In this document: in pieces, positions 53,844 to 61,162 of the stretch
Numbering within the stretch: the stretch's first letter is position 1
Layout of the letters: every line of letters starts with the position of its first letter
From: CALEAR01 sp035301485
GTDB lineage: Bacteria > Pseudomonadota > Gammaproteobacteria > Pseudomonadales > Alcanivoracaceae
Reading direction: 5' to 3'
Assembly (NCBI GenBank): GCA_035301485.1
Contig: DATGUF010000011.1
Coordinates: 62,001 to 126,000 of the forward strand
DNA: 64,000 nt
Notes under the pieces: generated by a model
Told to the model about the DNA's origin: nothing
Databases searched by the model: none
Seen by the model: only the letters and a program-made list of their open reading frames with translations
Position numbers and translations under genes: made by a program

Positions 53844-55346
53844 ATGAAACAATACCTTATGGCTATCGACCAAGGCACTACGAGCAGCCGTGTCATGCTG
53901 TTTAATCGTAAGGCTGAGTGCATAGCAACTGTGCAGGAAGAATTTGCGCAATATTTCCCCAATGATGGTTGGGTTGAACACGATGCCATGGAAATTTGGC
54001 AACAGTGTTTAGCCTTATGCCAAGCAGTGTTAAAAAAAGCCGATGTTAGCGCCACGCAAATAATTGGCATTGGAATTACTAATCAGCGCGAAACGACGGT
54101 GCTGTGGGATAAAAACACGGGCGAGCCAGTGGCTAATGCCATCGTGTGGCAAGATCGGCGCACTGCTGAGTGGTGTGCTGAGCTGAAAAAAGCAGGGCAT
54201 GAAACCCTTGTGCGTGAACGCACAGGGTTGTTGCTTGATCCTTATTTTTCGGCCACAAAGTTGGCTTGGCTGCTAGACCATATACCTGGCGCCCGTGCGC
54301 GTGCTAAAGCTGGCGAGTTAGCGTTCGGCACCATTGATACATGGTTGTTGTGGCAGTTAACTAAGGGGGCAGTGCACGCCACCGATGCCACCAATGCAAG
54401 CCGTACGCTTCTTTTTAATATACATACCCAGGAATGGGATGCAGATTTACTAAAACTTTTTAATATCCCCGCGAAATTGTTGCCGAGTGTAGAAGATAGC
54501 TCGCATCATTATGGTGATACAGCGCTTGAGTTGTTGGGCGCGCCGATACCTGTGCTTGGCATTGCTGGTGATCAACAAGCAGCCTTAATTGGGCAGGCTT
54601 GTTTTAAGCCAGGCATGGTGAAAAGTACATTTGGTACCGGCTGTTTTATGATCTTGAATACCGGTGATACAGCGGTGATGTCTGAAAACCGTTTGCTTTC
54701 TACCGTGGCTTATCGTCTCAACGGCACAGTCACCTATGGTTTGGAAGGTTCTATATTTGTGGCGGGCGCTGCGATTCAGTGGCTACGTGATGGGTTAAAA
54801 CTTATCTCCTCCGCCAGCGAAACAGAAACCTTAGCTAGCCAAGGCGCAGGCAGCCAAGGGGTGTATTTTGTGCCGGCTTTTACAGGCCTAGGAGCGCCGT
54901 GGTGGGACCCACATGCGCGTGGGGCTTTATTGGGCCTTACCCGTGATACGGGTATCGCAGAGGTGGTGACTGCGGGCTTAGAGGCGGTGTGCTATCAAAC
55001 ATTAGATTTGCTAGAAGCGATGGTGGGTGATGGTGCAGTACGGCCCACTATTTTGCGCGTTGATGGTGGCATGGTGGTAAATAACTGGTTGTCGCAGCGC
55101 TTGGCCGACATTATCGGAGCGCGGGTGGCACGCCCTGAAATTACTGAAACCACGGCTTTAGGCGCGGCTTACTTGGCTGGCCTTGCTGCTGGTTGGTATA
55201 GCTCTTTGGATGAAATTGCCGAGAAATGGCGCTGTGAAAAAGAGTTTATGCCAGCGATTTCCGAAGCAGAGCGTTTAGCACAGCATCAAGGATGGCAAGA
55301 AGCAGTGTTGTGTGTGCGTCGTCAGAAAGGAAAGTGCGAAAACTAG
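53844..55346 (+). CDS. glpK: Glycerol kinase GlpK
   Basis: GlpK phosphorylates glycerol to sn-glycerol-3-phosphate. The 500-residue FGGY-family protein starts YLMAIDQGTTSSR (ATP phosphate-binding motif), with NQRETTVLWDK and IVWQDRRT, the KSTFGTGCFML-like block and GGMVVNNWLSQRLADI at the C terminus. ATG 53844 was chosen with AAAGGA 7 bases upstream. No glpF, glpD or glpR is nearby. Confidence 0.96.
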   Translation: MKQYLMAIDQGTTSSRVMLFNRKAECIATVQEEFAQYFPNDGWVEHDAMEIWQQCLALCQAVLKKADVSATQIIGIGITNQRETTVLWDKNTGEPVANAIVWQDRRTAEWCAELKKAGHETLVRERTGLLLDPYFSATKLAWLLDHIPGARARAKAGELAFGTIDTWLLWQLTKGAVHATDATNASRTLLFNIHTQEWDADLLKLFNIPAKLLPSVEDSSHHYGDTALELLGAPIPVLGIAGDQQAALIGQACFKPGMVKSTFGTGCFMILNTGDTAVMSENRLLSTVAYRLNGTVTYGLEGSIFVAGAAIQWLRDGLKLISSASETETLASQGAGSQGVYFVPAFTGLGAPWWDPHARGALLGLTRDTGIAEVVTAGLEAVCYQTLDLLEAMVGDGAVRPTILRVDGGMVVNNWLSQRLADIIGARVARPEITETTALGAAYLAGLAAGWYSSLDEIAEKWRCEKEFMPAISEAERLAQHQGWQEAVLCVRRQKGKCEN

Positions 55347-55351
55347 GCACT

Positions 55352-55383
55352 AAAAAGCCCGCGCTGTAAAACAGTGCGGGCTT
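55352..55383 (-). terminator. Terminator between convergent glpK and argF
   Basis: A 10-bp stem (55357-55366 with 55372-55381, one G-T pair) has a TAAAA loop. On the reverse strand it is followed by five T, so it ends argF. On the forward strand the tail is not T-rich. Confidence 0.85.
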
Positions 55384-55402
55384 AGCCTGTTACTGCTTAA
55401 AA

Positions 55403-56314
55403 CTAGTTCTTAGCGACCATTAAGAATTCCAGTAACGCCTTCTGCGCATGCAGGCGGTTTTCAGCCTCATCCCATACCACAGAGCGTGGGTCGTCGAGTA
55501 AATCATGGCTAATTTCTTCGCCACGGTGTGCAGGCAAGCAGTGCATGAACAATACTTCTTTGTCGGCTTGGTCGAGCAGCTCACGTGTTACTTGGTAATC
55601 GGCAAAGGCTACCGCACGTTTAGCTTGCTCTTCTTCTTGGCCCATGGAGGCCCATACGTCGGTAACCACCAAGTGGCTGCCTTTCACCGCTTTATTAAGG
55701 TCTCTTTCTAGGGTGACGTGCGAACTAAACTGTTCCACTAATTCAGCAGGTGGATCATAGTTTTCTGGGCCACTGACCACTAACTCAAAATCAAATTGAA
55801 CGGCGGCTTCCATGTATGAGTTGCACATGTTGTTGCCGTCACCCACCCACAGAACTTTTTTGCCTTTAATGTTACCGCGATGCTCGGTGAAAGTTTGTAT
55901 GTCAGCGAGAAGTTGGCAGGGGTGGAAATCATCGCTTAACGCGTTGATGACAGGCACTTGGGAGTATTGAGCAAAGGTTTCCACTTTGCTGTGCTCAAAG
56001 GTGCGAATCATCACCGCGTCAACAATGCGTGATAAAACGCGTGCTGAATCTTCAATGGGTTCACCACGGCCAAGCTGGGTATCGCGCGGCGAAAGAAAAA
56101 TGCTGCTACCACCAAACTGAGTCATCCCGGCTTCAAAGGAAACACGGGTACGCGTAGAGGCTTTCTCAAAGATCATGCCTAAAGTTTTGCCGCGCAACGG
56201 TTCGTAGCGCTGGCCTGCTTTGAGCATAGTTTTTAGTTCAATGGCGCGCTGAATGATGTAACCAAGTTCTTCTCTGCTGAGATCTTGCATGGTTAAAAAA
56301 TGACGGACGCTCAT
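55403..56314 (-). CDS. argF: Ornithine carbamoyltransferase ArgF
   Basis: ArgF makes citrulline from ornithine and carbamoyl phosphate in arginine synthesis. The length of 303 residues is normal. The carbamoyl phosphate motif STRTRVSFE, FHPCQLLADIQT and the ornithine-site HCLPAHRGEE are intact. It overlaps argD by 4 bases, forming an argD-argF operon. The catabolic variant (ArcB) is less likely because of this linkage to argD. Confidence 0.95.
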   Translation of the reverse strand: MSVRHFLTMQDLSREELGYIIQRAIELKTMLKAGQRYEPLRGKTLGMIFEKASTRTRVSFEAGMTQFGGSSIFLSPRDTQLGRGEPIEDSARVLSRIVDAVMIRTFEHSKVETFAQYSQVPVINALSDDFHPCQLLADIQTFTEHRGNIKGKKVLWVGDGNNMCNSYMEAAVQFDFELVVSGPENYDPPAELVEQFSSHVTLERDLNKAVKGSHLVVTDVWASMGQEEEQAKRAVAFADYQVTRELLDQADKEVLFMHCLPAHRGEEISHDLLDDPRSVVWDEAENRLHAQKALLEFLMVAKN

Positions 56315-57498
56315 GCTTTATCTACCTGTTTTTTAAATGCTTCCATGGCCACGGCTAAGCGCTCCACGAGAGTATCAATATCTTCTTTGGTCATTACAAG
56401 GGGGGGCAGTAAACGCACTACATTGCCACCTGTAACGTTAATTAAAATGCCTTGTTCGCGGCCAAACGCTACCATTTCAGAACAAGGGAGGGTGAGTTCT
56501 ATGCCCACCATGAAGCCTTTACCACGCACTTCTTTAAAGAAGGGGAAATGGCTGAGCTTATCGCGTAATTGTTCGCGTAAGTATTCGCCCCTCTCTTTCA
56601 AGGTGGGCAACACATCATTCAAAATAGTAGTGACAGTGGCAATGCCTACCGCACAGCCAAGTGGGCTGCCACCATAAGTGCTGCCGTGGTTACCAGGGCC
56701 AAATAGTTCAGTGGCTTTGCCAGCCACCAAGCAAGCACCAATGGGAAAGCCGTTACCTAAACCTTTAGCGGTGGAAATAACATCGGGTTTCACGCCATCA
56801 CCCAAGCAGGCAAAATAATCGCCTGTACGGCCATTACCTGTTTGTACTTCATCGAGCATGAGTAATAAGTCTTCTTCATCACAAATGCTGCGTAGTTCGC
56901 TCAGATAATTATCGGCAGGTACATGTACGCCGCCTTCACCTTGGATAGGCTCTACTAATACAGCTACCACGTTGCTGTTTTCTTGAGCGGCTTTGCGTAC
57001 AGCGTCTGTATCGTTCCAAGGCACGCGTATAAAACCTTCCACCAAGGGGCCAAAGCCCTCTTGCACAGAAGCGTTACCGGTGGCGCTAAGTGTGGCGAGT
57101 GTACGGCCGTGGAAAGCTTTCTCTAACACGATCACGGTAGGTGTTGTAATGCCTTTTTGCGAGCCATATAAACGCGCTAACTTAATCGCTGCTTCGTTTG
57201 CTTCTGCACCAGAGTTGCAGAAAAACACACGTTCCATACCACTGGCCTTGCACAACAATTCGGCCAAGCGTTGCTGATGGTCGATATGATAAAGGTTAGA
57301 AGTATGGATTAAGGTTTTTGCTTGCTCTGTGAGCGCAGCAGTAACCTTAGGGTGGTTGTGGCCTAAGCCGCACACACCAATACCTGAAACAGCGTCTAAA
57401 TAAGCATTGTTGTTTTCATCGTACAACCAAATGCCTTCGCCACGTTTAAATGTTAATGGCTGCCTAGCATATGTAGGCATTAAATACGTATCGTTCAT
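56311..57498 (-). CDS. argD: Acetylornithine aminotransferase ArgD
   Basis: This PLP-dependent transaminase of arginine (and possibly lysine) synthesis has 395 residues. It contains YLDAVSGIGVCGLGHNHP at the N terminus, FCNSGAEANEAAIKLAR in the cofactor pocket, LLMLDEVQTGNGRTG and the Schiff-base lysine in STAKGLGNGFPIGA. A hairpin with a pyrimidine tail in the leader (57543-57570) may affect expression. Confidence 0.95.
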   Translation of the reverse strand: MNDTYLMPTYARQPLTFKRGEGIWLYDENNNAYLDAVSGIGVCGLGHNHPKVTAALTEQAKTLIHTSNLYHIDHQQRLAELLCKASGMERVFFCNSGAEANEAAIKLARLYGSQKGITTPTVIVLEKAFHGRTLATLSATGNASVQEGFGPLVEGFIRVPWNDTDAVRKAAQENSNVVAVLVEPIQGEGGVHVPADNYLSELRSICDEEDLLLMLDEVQTGNGRTGDYFACLGDGVKPDVISTAKGLGNGFPIGACLVAGKATELFGPGNHGSTYGGSPLGCAVGIATVTTILNDVLPTLKERGEYLREQLRDKLSHFPFFKEVRGKGFMVGIELTLPCSEMVAFGREQGILINVTGGNVVRLLPPLVMTKEDIDTLVERLAVAMEAFKKQVDKA

Positions 57499-57542
57499 CT
57501 TAACCCGAGCGTTGTGTTTATTGGGAATATGAATGCTGCAAA

Positions 57543-57570
57543 AGAAAAGCGGCAGCGAAGTGGCTGCCGT
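57543..57570 (-). promoter_or_regulatory. Terminator-like hairpin in the argD leader
   Basis: On the reverse strand CGGCAGC pairs with GCTGCCG (57570-57564 with 57557-57551) across a 6-base loop and is followed by CTTTTCTTTT. It lies about 50 bases before the argD start, so it could attenuate argDF transcription. The evidence is shape only. Confidence 0.4.
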
Positions 57571-57697
57571 GAAATCAAATCATAGCCCTCCCACCGTTTG
57601 GGTGCAATGTTAGTATTCTTGAGTTTGGACATGGCCCTTAGGCGGTAGTGTTGCTACACTGTGCAGCGTTAATCCATTTGACTAGGGTCAATTTAAT

Positions 57698-58021
57698 ATG
57701 AGCGATATTTTAGAAGTGATCCGCCAACAGGTTGAGCAAAACCCAGTGGTGCTTTACATGAAGGGTTCCCCACAGTTTCCACAGTGTGGCTTTTCTGCAC
57801 GTGCGGTAGAGGTTTTATCGGAAGTGGGTAAGCCGTTTGCATACGTAAACGTGCTCGATGCCCCTGAAATTCGTACGAATTTGCCTAAATATGGTAACTG
57901 GCCCACTTTCCCACAGCTATGGGTGAAGGGCGAGTTAGTAGGCGGCAGCGATATTCTGTTAGAAATGCTGAACAACGGCGAGCTAGCTGAGTTAATGGCA
58001 GATATTCCAGATTCTGAGTAA
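57698..58021 (+). CDS. grxD: Monothiol glutaredoxin GrxD
   Basis: This is a 107-residue monothiol glutaredoxin with the active site CGFS (PQCGFSARAVEVL), the WPTFPQLWVKGELVGGSDIL block and the family's usual length. Such proteins bind a 2Fe-2S cluster with glutathione and deliver it to targets, with a role in iron homeostasis. A strong terminator follows. Confidence 0.95.
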   Translation: MSDILEVIRQQVEQNPVVLYMKGSPQFPQCGFSARAVEVLSEVGKPFAYVNVLDAPEIRTNLPKYGNWPTFPQLWVKGELVGGSDILLEMLNNGELAELMADIPDSE

Positions 58022-58048
58022 GCACTGCGCAGCATAAAGCAAAACAAG

Positions 58049-58084
58049 AAAGCGGTTGAGGTAAATACCTTAGCCGCTTTTTTT
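58049..58084 (+). terminator. Rho-independent terminator after grxD
   Basis: AAAGCGGTTGAGGTA pairs with TACCTTAGCCGCTTT (with one mismatch) around an AA loop, followed by more T to 58084. Confidence 0.9.
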
Positions 58085-58132
58085 ATGCTGGTTTAGGCAT
58101 CACCCTAAATAAACAGACAAAAAGTGTTACAT

Positions 58133-58170
58133 AAAAAGGCCCCAAAAAGAGTGTCCAACTTTTTGGGGCC
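58133..58170 (-). terminator. Terminator after the MMPL/RND gene
   Basis: GGCCCCAAAAAG (58138-58149) and CTTTTTGGGGCC (58159-58170) form a perfect 12-bp stem with a 9-base loop. On the reverse strand five T follow, which fits the gene ending at 58209. Confidence 0.9.
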
Positions 58171-58208
58171 AGTTAAGGGCTCGCCTTTTTGTTGTTTAGA
58201 GCAGTGCC

Positions 58209-60809
58209 TTAGGAGGCGCTGCTCTGAGAAGCTTCCCGTTGCGAGTCGATTTCACGTGCAGTGGCATGCAAGTGCAACTTCGGTTTAACGGTTAGCAGCA
58301 GTGCAGGCAACACGGTGAGGTTGCAGAACAAGGCGATGAGCATGGCTGTACCTGTGAGTAAGCCAAAGTAGATAGTGGGGTTAAAGTTCGATAACACCAA
58401 AATAGAGAAGCCAGCAATAATGGTGATCGACGTGAAGTACATGGCGCGGCCAGTGCTACGGTGGCAACGGCGCATGGTGGCAATATAGTTGTTGTCACGC
58501 GATAGCTCTTCTGTAAAGCGATGCACATAGTGAATGGAGTCATCCACAGCGATCCCTACGCTAATAGCAGCTACTGTAATTGTCATTAAATCTAGCGGTA
58601 GGCCAATCCACCCCATGGTACCTAAAACAATAAAGGCACTAGAGATGCTAGGGGCCAAGGTGATCAAAGCCACCACTACACTGCGTAATTGCATCAATAG
58701 CATGAGGAATAGGGCAGCAAACACTAAGCCTAGCGTTTTGATTTGAGAATCAAACAAGCTTTGTAGCATGTTGTTGTACAGCACGAGCGCACCAGTGAGC
58801 GTCACTTGTTCAGGTTCAAAATCGAACTTCTCGATTAAATCTTTTTCAAGTTGCTGTAAAAACTCGTTGCGCTTTAGGTTTGGGTCTGAATCCACCACAC
58901 GCAGTGAAATGCGCAGTTGGTTTCCGTCGTCTGATAAGTAAGGGCCCACCAGCTGGCCGTGTAGGTCAGCAGGAATAAAACTAGCCATTAACATGAGTTG
59001 TAAGTAACTCAGCGGCCCACCGTTCAACTTTACGGCGGTTTCGTAGGTGCTAGCTAGTGATAAAACTTTGCCGGTTTCAGGCAAGCTGCTGAGCCACTGC
59101 TGGATCTCAGTGACTTTCTGCAAGCGTTGCGGTGTATACCAATAAGCGTTTTCTAAATCTAGCTTTTTGCCTGGTGTAGCTTCTTCGCTTAAGTCGGCAA
59201 ATGGGTCGTCAAAATCATCGGCGAAGGGGTCAGCAAAGTCGTCCGCAAAAGGGTCGTCTGCTTCTTGTTGTTGTGCCGTTTGTTTGGGTGCATCAATAAT
59301 AATATCCAGCGGCGTGGTGCCACCTAATTTCTTATCAATGAGCAACATGCCTTGGTGAATTTCGGTATCGTCTTTGAAGTAATCGATAAAGCGGTTTTCC
59401 ACCGTTAAGGTACGCACACCCAAGAAAGACACCACTAGTAATATGGCCATTACCACTAACAATGGCTTGTGCCGGCGTTCTGTGAAGCTTGCCAGGGTAA
59501 GGGTGATTTTTTCAGTGAGAACGTTGTCGCTCGGTAGTTTTTTGCTATTGGGAATGAGCAGCAACATGCTTGGAATAAAGAGATAACACACGATTAATGC
59601 CAAGCTAATACCAATGGTCATCATCCAACCGAAATCAATCACGGGGCGAATGTCGCTCACCACCAGTGAAGCGAAGCCCACCATGGTGGTAGTCACCATG
59701 AAGAAAGAAGGTTGGATCATGTGGCGTGTGGCTTCGCGCACTAGCCATTTGGGTGTTGCATCGGGGTTGCTCTGCTGAAATTCGCGATAACGAGTGATCA
59801 AGTAAATGGAAATAGACATGGTGATAATCAGCAATAGTGATAAATAGTTAGAGCTGATAACGGTTACTTTCCAGTCTAAAAAAGCCAAAATAGCGGTGAG
59901 CCACAGAGCTGAAAGCGTACAGGCGATAATGGAGGCAATAACCCAGCGTGGTTGGCGGAAAATAATAAATAGCACCACGATGATAAAGAGTAAAATGCCC
60001 ACGCCGAAGGTTTGCAAATCGTTCTTAACAAAGCTCACCATGTCGGTGGCAATCATAGGCACGCCACCTAAGAACAAATCGGCTTTATCGCTGTTGGCTT
60101 TAATGATGGCGCGGAATTCGGCTACACGTTTAGCACTACGTTGCTGGCGCTCTTCATTGTAATCGCTAACATCGCGGCGCAGCTGGGCTAATTCTTCTTT
60201 CTCTGTAGCACTGATGGCCCCCTCTAGCTGCTTTTTGCTGAGCTCTGTGCGGCGTTCCACCATGGTGCGGTGTAAATCATCAGGGCTGAAGGTTACTAAG
60301 ACAGCGGTAGTGTTGCCATCCTTGCTTACCAATAGCTCTTCATAAATAGGGCTTTCTTGAATGAACTCTTGCTTGGCCAGTGCTAAATCCACGTCGGGGT
60401 CGCGCAGTGTTTTATAGTTTTTAGCCAGCTCTGAAAAAGTGGTGGGAGGGCTAAATAGCAGCGGCACATCGAGCATGGAATAAACAGATTGCACCCCTTC
60501 TATTTGTTGCAGCTCGTGATGCATTTTATCGAGATGCTCTAAGGTATCACGCTGAAAGAGAGGGCGGTTTTTTGGGGTGTAAGTGATAACTAAAAATTCA
60601 CTGCCACCGTACTGCTTAACCACTTCTCGATAGCGCTCTAATGCTTTGTCGTGCTCTAACACAAGCGCATCAGCAGATGCATCTAAACGAAAATTACTTA
60701 ACTGTGTGACTGCTAACACAGAGGTGGCGAGAAGAAAAAACAACCAGAAAACGGGGTGCTTTAACACCAGGTTTTCATAAATGGAAAAAAACTGCCTTTT
60801 TTGCTGCAT
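58209..60809 (-). CDS. RND/MMPL-family membrane exporter with acidic DPFADDF repeats
   Basis: This 866-residue inner-membrane protein has two halves, each with a large periplasmic loop and about six membrane segments in RND/MMPL (patched/HpnN-like) style. A first segment is near residues 20-40 (VFWLFFLLATSVLAV), and an ISVGIAVDDSIHYVHRF element, with the Asp pair in segment 10, is typical of MMPL and patched proteins. The substrate is unknown; lipids or hopanoids are usual for relatives. A run of three DPFADD-like repeats lies in the second periplasmic loop (about residues 516-540). ATG 60809 has AGGAG just upstream. Confidence 0.83.
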   Translation of the reverse strand: MQQKRQFFSIYENLVLKHPVFWLFFLLATSVLAVTQLSNFRLDASADALVLEHDKALERYREVVKQYGGSEFLVITYTPKNRPLFQRDTLEHLDKMHHELQQIEGVQSVYSMLDVPLLFSPPTTFSELAKNYKTLRDPDVDLALAKQEFIQESPIYEELLVSKDGNTTAVLVTFSPDDLHRTMVERRTELSKKQLEGAISATEKEELAQLRRDVSDYNEERQQRSAKRVAEFRAIIKANSDKADLFLGGVPMIATDMVSFVKNDLQTFGVGILLFIIVVLFIIFRQPRWVIASIIACTLSALWLTAILAFLDWKVTVISSNYLSLLLIITMSISIYLITRYREFQQSNPDATPKWLVREATRHMIQPSFFMVTTTMVGFASLVVSDIRPVIDFGWMMTIGISLALIVCYLFIPSMLLLIPNSKKLPSDNVLTEKITLTLASFTERRHKPLLVVMAILLVVSFLGVRTLTVENRFIDYFKDDTEIHQGMLLIDKKLGGTTPLDIIIDAPKQTAQQQEADDPFADDFADPFADDFDDPFADLSEEATPGKKLDLENAYWYTPQRLQKVTEIQQWLSSLPETGKVLSLASTYETAVKLNGGPLSYLQLMLMASFIPADLHGQLVGPYLSDDGNQLRISLRVVDSDPNLKRNEFLQQLEKDLIEKFDFEPEQVTLTGALVLYNNMLQSLFDSQIKTLGLVFAALFLMLLMQLRSVVVALITLAPSISSAFIVLGTMGWIGLPLDLMTITVAAISVGIAVDDSIHYVHRFTEELSRDNNYIATMRRCHRSTGRAMYFTSITIIAGFSILVLSNFNPTIYFGLLTGTAMLIALFCNLTVLPALLLTVKPKLHLHATAREIDSQREASQSSAS

Positions 60810-61162
60810 AAAGCACTCCTGTGCACGAGAGCTAGGTAACTGATAAGTGGTTGAGTGTAACGAATTTTTGCATAAGAAGAAGCTACACGATAAATAATTA
60901 AACAAATAATGAACTATATTGCATTGGCGCACTCTTAGTAGATGACTCTATTTGTTCAGAGTTATTCCAGTAGTAGAGCTAAAAGCTCCTTTTTGCACCG
61001 CCTCCCCAGCGGTGCTTTTTTTTGCCTAAAAATATGGAATGGCAAGAGAAACTTATAGCGGCGTCGTGAATGCCATGGGCTGCTAAGTAAAGAGATTGCC
61101 TGTTGATTCAAAAATATACGAAGATAGTGAGGAGAAGAATAACAATGATAAAAGGATAATAA
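60810..61162. other. Intergenic region between the MMPL gene and the CocE-like hydrolase
   Basis: This 353-base region has divergent flanking genes and no protein gene. It holds a candidate orphan RNA with its terminator (60925-61023) and then about 140 bases of leader before the hydrolase gene, where a possible ribosome binding site (AAAGGA, 61151-61156) lies just before the start. Confidence 0.6.
60925..61023 (+). ncRNA. Candidate small RNA with three hairpins and a strong terminator
   Basis: An intrinsic terminator (GCACCGC, loop CTCCCCA, GCGGTGC, then eight T; 60995-61023) lies on the forward strand with no forward gene upstream: the neighbouring gene runs the other way. Before it are hairpins TGACTCT/AGAGTTA (60943-60964, one G-T pair) and GAGCT-AAA-AGCTC (60976-60988). 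A -10-like TATATT is at 60915-60920. Predicted length is about 100 bases. C-rich loops and a CTCC stretch could pair with ribosome binding sites, as in Hfq-type RNAs. The start and function are inferred. Confidence 0.5.

Noticed and set aside
59190..59263. DPF repeats as eukaryotic-type adaptor (EH/AP2) binding motifs
   Set aside because: The repeat lies in a predicted periplasmic loop of a bacterial exporter, so such interactions are not plausible.
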